Shown here piece by piece: positions 26,801 through 41,098 of a stretch of DNA of 64,000 bases. A model generated the notes under the pieces. That model ran no database searches and was not told where the DNA came from. It was given only the letters and a program-made list of their open reading frames with translations. The first letter of the stretch is position 1. Every line of letters starts with the position of its first letter. A program made the translations under genes and the position numbers. The stretch lies in the NCBI GenBank assembly GCA_024529925.1, contig JAFEUB010001482.1, forward strand, positions 418,501 through 482,500. Reading direction: 5' to 3'. This stretch comes from Ophthalmolycus amberensis (taxonomy: Eukaryota; Chordata; Actinopteri; Perciformes; Zoarcidae).

Positions 26801-29800
26801 GGCTGCCGTGCATTCTGCACCTGTCTGCTTCATACACCTATTGTGATTATGAAAGTGTCGGGGAAACGAATGCAGAGGTGACGCCGTGCTCCGGCCCCGC
26901 GTCAACTTCCACAATTAAAGAAATTACATAAAGGTTAATAGCAAGGGCGGTGGCGGGGGGGGGGGGAGTGGATTTCGGTGACCTCCTCTCCCTGATGTGG
27001 GTTGAAGGACGCTCGAAGGCAGGTTGCAGCAAGTCGGGTGCAAATCCGGGTGCCTGGGTTCCGGGTTATCTTCAGGAAAAACACGCACGGATGACAGTTT
27101 GGAATCGGCAGTTGTTTCCTGGCAGTGGAGACGTGGGGCCTCTTTTGTGGTTGACCCCAATTTGGAGGTTGAGCAAGCATGATCAATGTGTGCCGGCCAT
27201 TAGCTCACCATGAGCAACTGTATAGGCGCAAGAGCAGAGGAATACAGCAGGGTGGATGCCGAAAGGGAGCGAGGTTGGGCAGGAGGGAGGGAGCGGCGCT
27301 GTTTGGTCGAGGACGAAGCTTTTCCTTCAGATCAAAACCCAGCAGGCCGAGCCAGACAGACTGTCAGGAGAACTTGACACCCAGACAATCACCGAGTCTC
27401 CGTCTGTCTGACCGTGGTGGGCATTGAACTTCCAGCCCCCTTTTGAACCGGAGGCTCATTGGCTCCAGAGCATCGGCGCTGAAGCTGGGTTCGGCCCAAA
27501 GTGAAGGGGATGGATATCATGATCCGGGGGCCTGTGTTGATCATGTGCCGTATTGATCGCCAATCGAAACTACTGCTGAAAATGCAGGATTGAGCGGGGA
27601 GGGAGCGTGAGAGAGAGCGAGTGGGAGGGAAGGCAATCAGCTGTGGCTTTCCTCGCTACGGTCAGTGGCTGCTGTATCAGGCTGCTGTGGTTGCTGCAGA
27701 GCAGGAAATGGCGGTTTTTGCAGAGTGTCGTGCACCTACACATATCTTTGAGGGTTCCCCTCGTCTGCAGTGGTGGATTCTGGTCTATTCTCATTGATGA
27801 CGGCGGTCATGACTGACAGATCACACAAACCGCAGTGGATTCGCTTGACGTCTGTGGACGACGCCGCGGTCGTCCTCTGCAACACCAGAGGCACTCTGTG
27901 TTTGGTGAGCTGTGACAGTGAGCTATTGACGGGGCACGTGGCTCTGCAGTGTTGTTCAGGGGAACACTGGCCACTGCGCTGACCTTTGACACCCCCATCC
28001 ATGCACTGGCCTTCATTGTTAGGGGAAGGAGGAGGAGGAAGAAAGACGAGCAGGAGGAAGAGGGAGTAGAAGGGGGAATAGATGATCCTCCTTCCCCCAC
28101 AGCCTCACCCCTCCCATCCCTACACCTCCATCCATCCCTCCGCCCTTCTCTCCCCCCCCCCCACACACACTCCACCTCTTGCCGATCAATGACAGTTTCA
28201 TGTGGCTTCTCTGGGCCTGCAGTGACGTGTGTCCTATTGATTTATCGACATTACTCCAGGCAAGCGAACCCAGAAGCCCCCTCTCTCAGTAGGCAGCCGG
28301 GCTCCAGCCCAGCGGAGGCGTACCCCCCCCCTGCGCCGGGTGGGCCCATGCCAAGTCATCCAACTGTACCAGTCTCTCTGGAAGCGGCAGCGCATTAGCT
28401 GCACACAACCGAGCAGTAATTTTCGTGTGGATGCATGTCTGCGTATGTCACAGAGAATGCTTTCAAGCATCAACCCCTCCCTCCCTCCCTCCCTCCCTCC
28501 CTGCCCATAGTTTGTGCCTGCCCCCTCCACTTCTCTCCTGCACTCCATGGGACATGTAATGGGGACAATGAGCGAGACACCCCGGCACTCACAACACATT
28601 TGCTGTCGCCCCAGATTTCCAGAGGCGACTATTCCACTTTTATGGTTAAGAGGTTCTTTTCTCTCGTCCGTGTCAATGTCATGCCTCTGTGGCCATGGTC
28701 CATCCTCGTGGCTATTGCTCTCATCTGCCCCCTCTTCCTCCCTTTTACAGGGGTGGGGGTGCGAATCAGACAAGCCCATCCTTTTACACTCTGCCCCCAC
28801 TCGCCCCATCCTCAGGCTCTCCTGTGTCCAGTGAAAGGCCAGTGGATCCAGCGAGAGGAGGGGTAGAGGGCAGCTGGACACTCCCCGTGGCCTGGCTAGC
28901 CGCTGATGTTGGTGTAGTAGTGTGTGTGTGTGTGTGTGTGTGGGAGGGGGGGTGATCCGGTACCATTAGGATAGGACTGCTACGATGGCAGCTGGCCCTA
29001 AAAAAGGAGAAGAGGGAGGAGTAGGCGGGGTCAGATGAGGCTCAGAGATCAGTGACCTGGCCACAGTGTCCAGCTGGGGGGTCATTTCACGGCCCACCTC
29101 CAGCCACGTGCTGGATGACCATCTGGGGATCTGCCAAACACCCAACAACAGAGGTAGCTTCATCTTCTTAGTTGCAAGGATGACCAACAACAAAAGTCAA
29201 GAAATCTGTCAGCCTGATCTGGAGAGGGGGGGGGGGGGGGGGGGGGGCACTGCAGCTGCCTGTTGTTGCTTGGCATCAAGTGCGCCGCGCATCTGCTGTT
29301 TAATGCAATGCGGTGCAGTGTTTGATTGATGATTGATAGCAGATATAACAGCAAACCTCTCCATTACTGTACATTCACTTCTCTGTCTGAAGTTGATGAT
29401 TGATCCTTTTGTCCAAACATCAGTCCGACGCCCAACGATATTCAATTTGATGTGATATTAGAAACATAGAAAAGTAGAAAAATCTCACATTTGAGAAGCT
29501 GCCACCAGACCGTGTTTTGCCATGTTTGCTCATTCATTGACAGAAAATCAACTATTTTCAATCTCACAGAGATGTAACTGAACGAGCGTCTTTCCGAGGG
29601 TCGATATACCGAAACAGACGATAGTTTCAGTATCTGTTGGACTGCACCCTGAAAGGTTAAAGGTGTTTTAAATGTCTCCTCCAAAGTGCAGAAGAGCCCG
29701 AGGGGGGGGGGGGGGGGGGGGGGTCCACTCAGCAGTCCAGATGGACCACCAGATTCTCTTTTAGCTGAGCCGTTCGGTTTGATGGCTCTGACCGGAGAAC

Positions 29801-30600
29801 AGATTAGCACTGGTTTGTTGTCAGTGCTAGCCCTCACCCCCTCCTCCCCCTTTTTCTCCTCCCCTTCTTTCTTCCTCCTCCACCCGCCATCCTCCCCCAT
29901 CCTTTCATTGTCCCCCCCCCCCTTCCTTCTCCCCGAGCCTTCTGTCTTAAACTGTTTAAGGTGATCGAATTTTTGCCCATCCTCCCAATGTGGTCAGAGG
30001 GGGATCAAGGGTTGCTGACCCCGATGCTTGTAGAAGGTTGTGTAGGAACCTCCGTAGTAATGGAGGTCCCGCTAAACCGACCTGACCTTCTTGATGTTTC
30101 TATGAGTTTAAGATTCTCCGTCTTTATTTTTGGGTGGATTCTGTAATCCCTTTAACATTTCTCATTGTTCTGCCAATGAAAGTGATCTTTGCGTTCATGT
30201 CTGGTTTCTAATTAGATTCACATAGACCCGTGTGGAAATGATCCAAAGGATGAGCCATGGGAGGGTTGGGACGGCGGAGTTATTGCTCTCAGAAAACACC
30301 GGACTGCTGAAAGAAATTCATAAAATGTGGCGTCAGGGTGGGCTGGGCTGCAGTCGTGCACCGGCGTAATCTTTCGGTCAGCACTTCTTCTTCACGGCCC
30401 GATACCGTGATAGGAAGAGAAATCCTCTTCTGAAATTTGATTAATTGCCGTTTCTCCGCCTCTCAATCCAAACATTGGTGGAAATGGAGGCCGGTTGACA
30501 GGACAGATACATCAGCCTGGAGAGCTGCGAGCCTCCTGGCAAGCAGAGGCATTTCTTATCCTGTAACAGGATATCCACATACGAGCGAGGTGTGGAAAAG
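23801..30600. other. Gene desert, segment 2
   Basis: No gene is recognised. Contents include CT-rich DNA at 24094-24160, poly-G runs (26718-26730, 26955-26966, 29226-29247, 29702-29723), a CCCT array at 28478-28502 and (TG)n near 28918-28941. The region 25.2-28.9 kb has long stretches of mixed, moderately GC-rich sequence with motifs such as GATTGATC and TAATT, which resemble deeply conserved non-coding DNA near developmental transcription factors but cannot be proven here. A fragment at about 29450-29560 resembles the dispersed repeat found again at 48965-49225. Confidence 0.5.
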
Positions 30601-32020
30601 TGAGAACTGCATCGTCTTCATTTGGCCATAACAAGGGAGAGAGGGGGAGGAATGGGGGGGTGTATGGAGCGAGAGAGGAGGGGGAGTCAGTCAGCCAGCT
30701 AGGCAGGCAGCTCGCTAGGTTGGGCCGAGGCGTATCGATTGATTTCCCAATAGCCTCTGGTCCATGAGCGGCGAACCCTGGCCCTGGTTGCTAGGTGACC
30801 ACACCATCCAAGATGGAGAGCGGGGTGATGAAGGGTGACAGCAGCTCTGAGGGTCAGCGGGGCCACTGGTCATTCTGCAGCCCCTCTGGGACGCTCCGGA
30901 CATGCAGATAATGCAATGAAACTGGACCTCGGCTCGCTCGGGGGGGTGAGCGAAGCAGAGGTATAGGAAGACAACATCGGAGAGAGCGTCGTCCACCATC
31001 TTTGTTCTACTCGGCCGTGATCGATGCAGAGTCGTGGCTTCATGTACGTTTATGACAAACATCGCGGCGGAATAAAACTGGAGAGCAGCCGTTCGATCAG
31101 TTTTATGGAGATCGCATGAGGTTTCAGGCTTCACGGAGTAGAAACGCAAAAGTTAGATTCCTTTAAAGATATTTATGACCGCGGTGTGATTTCAAAGGGG
31201 CCGTTGACCATATATGAAAATATTGATTTGACGAACAAAGGGCTATTCAAATCGTCATTGTCCAAAACAAATTGCTTAAATTTGAAGATGAGGGATATTG
31301 TGTTTTTTTTACAATCACAGTAAAAAAAAAAAACACACACCGAACAAAGCAATTTACTCAAATGTACAATTTACTAAATCACACAAGAGGTCAAGAAATG
31401 ATTGCCAAAGTTCAGACAAAATACATATGAGTTCTTAGGGTCTGTAAGGAGATTGTTCATGAAACATGCGGTGCATGAAATAAAGTGCTTTATTCTTATA
31501 AATGACATATCTACACGTTTATAAAAACGACACCTCGAGTCAGGTATGCAAGCTGAACATTTTACAGCTCTTTTTATTAAAGTATGACTCATGAACAAGA
31601 CCTCTCGTCGTAAAATAAAATTATTTTTACTCATATAATCTTCTGTTTTTAATGGTCGACCAGAGAAACCCTTCAATCTGAAGCTCGCAGGCGTCTCACG
31701 AACCACCCGCCATCCGAAACCCGAACAGAAGAAAAATACTGTAAACATGAACTGGCCATAATCTATATCACATATTCCACAATGATACATGATACCGTAG
31801 CGCTTTTCTACAAATCGATTGTTCCACTGTGCGAGTGAAAAATGATACGGAGGGCAAGAGAGAAGAAGAAGAAGCAGGAGGAGGAGGAGGAGGAGGGGGG
31901 GGGGGGTATATAAACTGGGAGACAAATGTAAAAGGATCTACATCACACTGTAAGCTGTGCACTGAGAGAGAAGTTACCAGAAGGCACAAAAAAAAGCAGC
32001 ACAGACGGGGGTGGGAGGTT

Positions 32021-32022
<2 letters not shown>

Positions 32023-32071
<49 letters not shown>
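32023..32071 (+). repeat. (GT)n microsatellite
   Basis: A 49-base pure GT run in the gene desert; about 150 bases upstream lies a GGAGGA tract followed by a short poly-G run (31895-31906). Confidence 0.95.
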
Positions 32072-32072
<1 letters not shown>

Positions 32073-33254
32073 TTGAGGGTCACGGGGAGAAACCCATCCA
32101 GCCGGCCCTGAAAGGCCACCTTGCATTCCGGCTGTTGCTTGTGTTCTTCCTGTATGAAGGATTTCCCTTTATCCTGTGCCATGCCTCTCATGTCCTCCTC
32201 ACAAGGAGCCTGAGCGTTTTCATGTCTGTTGGAGTTCCATATCCCGAGGAGGGAGGACTTATGCGTCTCAGTGTGCGCCTTGTGTATTTCCCTCCCTCCT
32301 ATCTATTAATAATATTGGGGGGTGGTTTGGGTGGGGAGGGGAGAGAGAGCGAGAGAGAGAGAGGGAGATAGAAGTGGATGTTTGCTTTGGTCCAAGGCGA
32401 GATGTTTCTCTGTTTGCAGCCCTAAGCTGTGCGAGTATTCAGCTCTTAAATATTCCCTTCCCCTGTGACTCCAACCCCTCTCGTGCCCTAAAGGGCTGCA
32501 TGGACCTCCCTGGCCAAATATCAACATACCTTTAACAGCAACTGGCAACCGACATTTCTTTCAAATGGGAGGATTTTAGGACCTGGATTGCTGGAGAAAG
32601 AAAGTGGAGAAAAAAAGGGAAGCGAGCAAAAGCACTAACTTGTTAGGTGTCGCTCCGATGACTCAACCAGGACGGTAAATAAAAATCCTTAAAGTTGGCT
32701 GAGCATCTTCTGCCGAACATCTTGGTGTCGTTTTTTTATTCTGATCTCGTCTCTGAGAAGCAAATCAGTTGTGACGGTTCGATCCAGTTTTATACAGTTT
32801 CCAAAATTGAGTCTTTCCTCTGGTCTCGAGATCTGGAGAAAGTCATCCATGCCCTACATATGTGCTCCGTATACGTATTGGTGTTCGTCCCTGCTTGGCT
32901 TCTCACCGGCACCAAAGAGAAATAAACCATTACCCCTCCGCTGGCTTCTCTTAATTTGCTTCCAGTGTGGTATTGATTTTAAAATGTTACACTTTGGTTT
33001 TTTAGGCATTCAATGGCCTCTTCATTCATCTCTGACCTTTTAAACCCTCAAACCTCCTCTAAGTCGAGTCAGAAACGTCCTCAAACACGTATACACATAC
33101 CGACAAGAAATGTCTGAAATTACTCGGTTAAGGGAAAGACCGCGGCCGTGGTTAAAAGAAACCGAGTGTCGGTGAGAAACAATGTCAGAGCCTCAACCTT
33201 TTATGAGCCATACATCCAACCAGGACTCCCCGAAGAAGGTTCTGCAGCATCATA

Positions 33255-33475
33255 CGCTGTTGTTGTTGTTGTCTAGACCAGCTAAACCTGGTCTAGACAG
33301 TCCTGGCCATCCTGGGAGAGGGATCCCTCCTCTGGTTTCTTCCTTTTCTCCCTCTGAGTTTTTCCTTTTCTGATATGAGGATCAAAGGACAGAGGATGTG
33401 CATGCTGTACAGATTGTAAACAATATGAGACAAATTTGTGATTTTGGGCTCTACAAATAAATTGAATTCAAATGA
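33255..33475 (+). repeat. Dispersed fish repeat with hairpin head
   Basis: The order CTGGGAGAGGGATCCCTCCT, a CT-rich part with TTTCTTCC and TTTTTCC, GGACAGAGGATGT, GCTGTACAGATTGTAAA and a tail CAAATAAATTGAATT is one I recognise from a repeat scattered through teleost genomes. It starts with a perfect 11-bp inverted repeat (33271-33281 and 33288-33298, six-base loop). Confidence 0.6.
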
Positions 33476-34302
33476 ATTGAGTCAAGACCAGGGCAGGGTA
33501 AGACCAAGTCCAAAGCCAGACCAGTTCCACACTGTGACACACTTCAGATATAACATGTGGAACATGCAAACGAGAGCCACTCCTCAAATTGATCTGAAAG
33601 AACCAGCTTCCCATTACCCCCCCCCCCCCCCCCCCAACAGAAAACAAATGAAGATTCCTCTTCATTCGCCTCTTTTATTGCCATATAATGTTGATGTGTG
33701 TGCATTTTGTACCAGGAGGAATGTCTTGATAAAATAACAAAAAATATTGCAGATGTGAATTTGCTGTGTTTGAATTTTCCTTTGTTTGTTTTATGTAAAA
33801 TAACAGTAATGATGTAAACAAATAAATCACTTCCCGCAGGTGTGGTCCTGAAATAAAGTCCAGAGTTCTCTTTGTCTGCGGCCGAGAGCTTTAAAAGTGG
33901 TCTTGAGACCAACACCGACCTCCAGTACTTCCACCTTTGCCTCCGTCAGAGTTCGCATGGCCACAAGAAGTCCTTGTCTGGGAAACATGAGGTGGTTTTT
34001 AGGCATCTGAACAAACGTCTAATGCTGCTGTCAAAAGGGACACGCTAAGGGAATCAAACCTGCAAACAGAGCCTCCATACATGAGGCCAGCTCCCACATG
34101 CGACACCTTTAAGTGCGGCTTCCAAATGCCGTTTTTGTTGCTCTGCATTTGGACCGGCGTCACTACTCACCACCAGTGTTCTACATCGCTGTATGGCTGG
34201 TTCCCACTGGGCAGATGTTTAAAAATGTGCTTTCTAAATAAAGTGACTTGACTAAATTACCACTGAAGGCCTCTGCACCCAAGACAGTCCTCCAGCTGTT
34301 TA

Positions 34303-34336
<34 letters not shown>

Positions 34337-34466
34337 ACTCTGTGTGTGTGTGTTTAGCAGTGGAGAGCGAGGGGGAGGTGGATGGAGATGGTATCAATCG
34401 CCAAGCCAGGCCATTGAATGTATTGATTAGTTACCTTTCTTATTAACATGCTGATTAAAGAGAGAA

Positions 34467-34506
<40 letters not shown>

Positions 34507-36392
34507 GAGTGAAAGGGAGGCAGACGAGGCTGCACACACACTCCTCTCCTCGCCTCGGACGGACGGACGGAGAGGAAAGCAGCAGCCGCGGCGGTGGAAG
34601 AGAAAAGGGGATGCAGAGTGGATTTAACAGCCGAACCGGGGAAGGACAACCAGGGGAATGATTGGGAAGAGGAGGAGAGAGGGAAGCAAGATGCAAGAGA
34701 AGAGGAGGAGGAGGATGAGGAAGAGGAGGAGAAGGAGGAGGGGGGTGGATGCAAAGGGTGGGGGGGGGGGCGACCTGACTGGAAAACCAAGGAAGGAAAA
34801 AGAGAGAAACACTGCTTCCTTTGATCCCCACACCGAGTTACACTGGCTGACTGGCTGGAGAGACTGACACACACTTTATGGCTGTGAGACACACACATTT
34901 ACACACACACACACACACCTTCACTTTCACTTAAACACACACACACACGCCGTGAGGCTGACAGGCCAAGGCAAACGCATGCATTATCGTAGCAGAAAAT
35001 AGCTCGGTGTGTGTGTTTGTGTGATCAATATGCAGGAGGCGTTTTAAACTGTGCTTTCATCAGCGAGTGACCATGTTAAGCAGCGTGCAGCGAGGGATTT
35101 CTTGAGATGCACGCCAAGGTTTTCCGAGAAAGGCCTTTTTTTATTCTTTTTATTCTGAGAGGGACCGGAAGGTGTGGAGGGCAAGATGGAGGGAGGGAGG
35201 GAGGGAGGAGGGAGGGAGAGGATGCGGGAAGATGCAGACTTGTTTATTTGTATGTTTGTGTGGAAGCGTTCGAGTGGGTGTGTTTGCATGTTGATGTTTT
35301 TTGCATGGTAGAGGAGGAGGGACATTTAGGCTGCAGAATCAGAGCAGAAAGCTGACATATGCACGGCCTCTTACCTGAGGGGAGAGTTACAGGCGCGTGT
35401 ACATGTTTGCTGTGTCATTTGGTGGCAGTTCCACAAACTCCTGCTGTGTTCAAGTGTGGTGATGAAGCAGCGTGAAGGCCGGGGTGCATTCAGAGTTTCA
35501 TGAGTTTAATGCGTTTGTATGTGTTTCAATGGGATATTGGCTCAAGAGATGTCTCACTCTGCTCGTGTTTCACAGAATTAAATCAGAAAACGGGGAAAAC
35601 TAGATGGAAAAAGTTTTCCAATTGAGACTGTAAGTCACTTACTTTTCTGTTTATCCACTTGCTCACTTACTTATTTGAAATAGATACTCAGATAAGTAAC
35701 TTTTCTCAAACACATTATGTGTCTCAGAGACCTGAAATCAAACCGTGATGCTGATTATATTCATGGTCGTCATGTGGCAGCATGTTGGTCTTCACTTAAC
35801 ACCTCAGAAAAATGAAATAGATGAATCAGTCACGGTGCTTTCAATCACTGGAGTTCATGAATTATTGGAGGGTTAAAAATGAATAGTGTCGGTACAAAAA
35901 AGGCCAAATAAAACAGAAATGTAGCAAACAATCCTCAATATGCTGAGGGAAATAAAAGCATAATTCCTGCTGGTTCAACAACGTGTAGAAAATGTGTCAC
36001 TGAGGAATTGACATCTAAATGTTCACATTTAAATCCCCTAAAAACAACCACACCCGTAAAAGTGTATATACTCCTCCGCTAATCGTTGAACCTTTAACAA
36101 ACTTCTAATGAGCACTGACTCCGAGCTGAGAGAGTGAGAGACGACAGAGAAGAAATAAACTTATCGACCTTTGCACCCCCCCTTCAGCTCCATTTTCCAT
36201 AAATTAAACACTCTTCCTTTCCTCGCGCGGCTCGAGCCACCAGATAATTTCATTTGCATAAAGAATGCGGGGCCAATTATAAAGGGAGATATTTACATTT
36301 TATATGAAACATAGTTGTGGGGCAAATAGGAGGCTGTTTAAAATGCACGGATCGATACTGGCGCGCGCTCATGCCAGACGCGCGCGCTCGCT

Positions 36393-36424
<32 letters not shown>

Positions 36425-38130
36425 CACACACTATATTCAAAATGAAGAACTAATAATAAATAATAAAATAGCTTTCATTTTTTATAAAAGAGAAAAAATA
36501 TCCCTGCAGCAATATGTTTAGACAATTTAATTTATTCCAAAGAAAACTAAAACAAAAAAGTCAACTAAATATTTAAGTTTCCTCTCATGTGAGGTTTGAT
36601 TCTTGCAGGTGAAACTAGTTTTCAGTAGTTATTTTGTGCCCCCCCCCCCCCCCCTCCTCCAGTACTCGCTGTATCGCGTTATTGGCTCATCTGCACGAAT
36701 CCAGTGAATTAAACGAGCGCATTTGCATTCATCCAGATATGATCGATAATAACATTATTCACGCTGCGAAGTCAAGTTCCACATCACGGCGTGCACGCGA
36801 TCATTACTGCAACTAAACCTGCAAATAATCCACCGAAATAATGTGATTATCACTGTTTCTACATGTCCGACCTGATGGAGGCGCAGATCATATTCTGAGT
36901 GTGTGTTATTTCATTTCATATCTTTATCTGGCTTTTTTTGTGAATATAGGAGAAAATTAAAATCATATAAAATGGTGCTTGACTATAACATGAAGTTAAA
37001 AGAAGGAGCTGCTATTGGTCATCAGTGTGTTCTGAGAAATATACTCAGGTGTGTGTTTGTGCAGCAGGCCACGCGCTGCTATGCAGATAAACCGAAGGCC
37101 TGCAAGTCACGTGTTCACATCAAGCTCTTTAAAAATAAAGAGAAAAACATGTTAATAATTATATTCTTTATGTTGCACAACAGCTCAGATGATCATCAAT
37201 ATTTATGTTGCACAGAATCAGTCCTGCAGGTTAATGTGAGCCTCGGTGTTGGAGTCAATAATCTCTATTATTACTATTATTACTATTATTATTATTGTTT
37301 ATTTTTTTCTTTCAGATCTAATCCGGTCAAATTAATTCAGTTATCGATTATTCACATTGCGATCTGAGTAACGCCAGGTCACATGGTAATAATTGATTTT
37401 ATCGATTGGTTAGGGATGAGAGGGGAAATAAAAAAGGGAGTGAAAAACAGAAGAGTGTCACAATTACACAGCAGCATTATATCATATTGTAAAAGTGTTT
37501 ATTTCACATTAGATTCGTGTTTAAATGTTAATTGATGCAAAAAGGAATTAATTCAGATTAATAGATTTTCTTTTTGTTTTTTCAATTGAAATATATTTAT
37601 ATATTTATTTAGATAATTGATTCAGGTATATGTGGTGTATATAGTATTTACAAATACATGGTACAGCTTAACTGTTTTATTTAGTTTTTTAAGAATATAT
37701 CAACTATTTTGTGGCGATAAAATATGGATTTAAGTGCTGAGTCACTTTCAACATTGTCTTCTAAATAAAGCTACAATAAAAATAAAAGTATTGTTATTAT
37801 TATTGTTTTGGTAATAACGACTGTTATATTGTCATACAGGTATTTAATAGATTTCATAAGAGTTAAAGAAAATGTGTAATGCTCATTTCTGTGGAGTTTA
37901 ACTTCACACCTGCAGCTGCACATATAAAGTTTTATTGCATCTCTAAATCTTCACTGTGAAGTTTGCTGCTGTAGAACTTTTATTTTAAAAAGAGAATAAA
38001 ATATCGCTCACTGAACACCAGCTGAGAAACCAACTTTACTATTGGCTCTGGTTTATGCTCTTAGATGCTTGTTTAAAAAAGGAGATGCAATTATGACTTC
38101 CGGTGACTAGTAGTTCTGTTGAATATGTTG

Positions 38131-38178
38131 AATACACTTTGGATAAAAGCGTCATGTAATGTAATGTAATGTAATGTA
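38131..38178 (+). repeat. GTAAT pentanucleotide tail of a fish repeat
   Basis: The stretch CTTTGGATAAAAGCGTC followed by ATGTAATGTAATG units is a familiar teleost repeat end. Related wording (ATCAGCTAAATGGNTNAAAT) appears near 39884 and 40078, suggesting older relatives nearby. Confidence 0.55.
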
Positions 38179-38992
38179 TTAAACAGAGTCAATAAATAAA
38201 TAAATACAACTTTAGAGACACTGCGAGAAACTGGAGTTTCCATTGACTTCTGCTCGGAAATGAAATTGATTCTGAAGTTTCATAAGAAATATCTAATTTG
38301 ATGACTTCTAACGAGCAGAAATGACATTTACATTCTTTAACAATGACCTCGTGGACAGGACAGATGTGCGCGCGCACACGAACAGGTGGAGGAAGTTATA
38401 AAAGGAAATGTCGACATTGTGTTTGTTGTGTTTCACTGTTTCTCTCATTGTTGTATCTGGAGCGTTTTGCGTCACGGAGAGAGCTGATAGGCTGCCTCAC
38501 ATATTTACCAAAAGTTATCACGAAAGCTTCACTGAAATTAATTCAGTTTAAATTCAGAAATCACTTTCTCACATCCGGCACGCTGTATAGAGGCTTAAAG
38601 CTACAGCAGGTTACCGTGATGACGTTACAATTAACTACAGTAGTGAGCAACCAAAGTCACTTTGTTGTGAAGATGCATTCATTCTGAAGGTTGTTTTTAG
38701 TTGTTTGTTTAAATTGTTTGTTTCACAAAGTGTTGAATAACTTCTCGTGATTTTTGTTTTCACAGCGTCAACTTTTTGTTTCCTTTTCAAAATAAAAGAT
38801 GAACATACTGTCCCAAACATTCTGTCGTATATGTATTATTATTATATAACAATAAATAATGTGTAGAATGACCCTGTGTTTTATGTACTGTATTATATGT
38901 GTGTGTATAACACACACTGCAGAGGCAGAAATGCAGGATTTCAGTTTCAGGTGTCATGTTTACCAGACATTACAGAGTGTGTGTGCGTGTGC

Positions 38993-39025
<33 letters not shown>

Positions 39026-41098
39026 ATTAAATAATGCATGGCATATCCAGATTAGATGAAAACAAAACGGCTCATTTAGAGTCAGAATCAAAACCCTGCA
39101 GCAGCAGGAACAACAACAACAGCATCAGTCTGCAAGTTAGCATATATGTGATTATTACATAATTATAATTATATTACAGCTTGACACAAGTCAGGTCCTG
39201 AGAAACAGAAGGACGCTGCTCGGTTCCTCTTTTAATCCTTCACGTGAGATTCCTCTTCTCTGATTGACGCTGCAATAAAAAATAAAACACCGTCATTTAG
39301 ATTCTTTCTCCCCGTTTCTTTTTTTTCGTTGCTGCAAACAAGAGAGTCAATATCTCATTCAAAACTGCAAACCCCGCGCGTGCGCGCCATCCATTATCAT
39401 TTGCCAATAAGTGATCACGTTTACTCGGTGATTAAACAGCAGATTTGGGGGAGCGAGTGTAAAAGCACAGGATGAATAATGTCGCACTGTGTATTCTCCT
39501 CCGTCCTGTTGCTGCTGCAGCTCGGGGAGCTTACCAGGCCGATGTCCATCGCTGCAGAAAACTCCCGGCTTCTGCTTATTTATTTTCTATTTTCTGCTAA
39601 TAAAATATGAATTTATGAATCTCGACGAGTGCCTCTTCATTCGCAGGCTGGGAATTGCCTGGGCATTGCTCTCCTCCCTCCTTATTTTTTCCCCCACTGC
39701 AACACCAGAAAATAAACCCCCTTCTCTGCATCTCTCTTTGGCTTATATGCTGTTTATTTACCAGCGCACTTGCATGGCCATTTTACGGTCACAGCAATGC
39801 CATCTGACCCCTGACCTCCTCGCTATTGGCCGCTTGTAATATTGGCGATGCGGGATTTGATGCACGTCCCTCAGGATGAACGCATCAGCTAAATGGTTAA
39901 AATCTAAAACACGCTCGATATTGGCTTTAGATTAAAAGCTTATTGGACACACATTGAAAGTCTCTTTGCAATGAGAGCTGCGGCTAAATGTCTAAAAATG
40001 TGAGTGTCCCTGGGTTTATTTGTTGCCTGTGTTGGTGATGGAGGGTGTCTTTTTGGATCTGGAAGTCCCTCTGAGAGCATCAGCTAAATGGCTGAAATGT
40101 AAATGTGTTGGCTGTAATGTTGCTGATCGCGCTGCTCTCAGTGTGAGGACAGTGGCTCCGGATGAGAGGGCTTCAAATGGAAATGGTCTGGGCGATCTGA
40201 GACTGTGGAGTCAAAAATCACCAGTTTTGGGAATATGTATTTTAATCATAACTCCGCACTACGCAGGGGATGTAGGATTTGTTTTCTTCTTCCAGTATTA
40301 GATTAGACCTATAAGTGTATCTTGGCTGTTGACAAACCCAGACCCTGAACGCCCCTCTGGGCTTCGGTTTCTCTTCAGAGGCCGCAGAAAGTTGGGGGGC
40401 CCTTGCAGCTCTGGTGTCAGCCTTCCTCCTCGGATTTTCGAGCCACAGAAGGTGAACTTTCACCCCGACCTCGAAAAGGACCTTTTTATTTTCTCTCTGT
40501 AGCCGTTGACCATTTTACCTCCAGCTATACTCGCCATCCCTCCGTGCTGGCTGCATGCGCGCGGGGCGGATCGATAGGGCAGCATCTGCTCCGGGAAGCC
40601 GGCGGTCCCACACCGCGCAACCCGCTCCGCTGTTTTCCAAACGCCAGAACTGCTCATCTCTGAAAATTAAACTGACAGACAGATATGATTAGTATGCGCT
40701 CTGCCTCCCTGCTTCTGTCTTGTCTGTGTGTTTTTCTCTGGCTCCAGCGTGCGCGCTCAAACATGCACGCGCAGGCCTGACCAACACTGACTAGATGTAT
40801 ATTTATGCTTCTTACATACACACACGGGCGCCAGCACGCACACACACAAACATGGACACCACTATCACGTGAATGCGCGCATACAACAAGCAAACGTGCA
40901 CAGAAGTGCAGGCCTGCATGCACGCAGGCATGCACGCTCTCATATAGGCGGATTTGTGATCACACACGTGCATGACACACGGACACAAATCCAAGCGTAT
41001 ACAGCCCACATATGGCACGCTAAATTGACACGCAATTACAGTCATTGGACGCTCTTGCGCGTGCACGCTGATGCAGCAGCAGGTCGAGGGTCTTTTGA

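Larger units (their letters stand above)
30601..36100. other. Gene desert, segment 3
   Basis: No gene is recognised. There are (GT)n runs at 32023-32071 and about 34306-34350, (GA)n at 34469-34502, a poly-C run at 33617-33635, short poly-G runs at 31895-31906 and 34760-34770, and a purine-rich stretch at 34640-34760. A recognisable dispersed fish repeat occupies 33255-33475. Confidence 0.5.

Noticed and set aside
27949..28881. Several overlapping frames of 100-215 codons on both strands
   Set aside because: Composition is driven by CCCT and CCTCC-type low complexity; no domain is recognisable and both strands are equally open.
31374..31925. Minus-strand frame of 183 codons starting with poly-Leu and resembling a signal peptide
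   Set aside because: The Leu and Pro runs come from GGA and G tracts; the remainder matches no protein and has a composition expected from AT-rich non-coding DNA.
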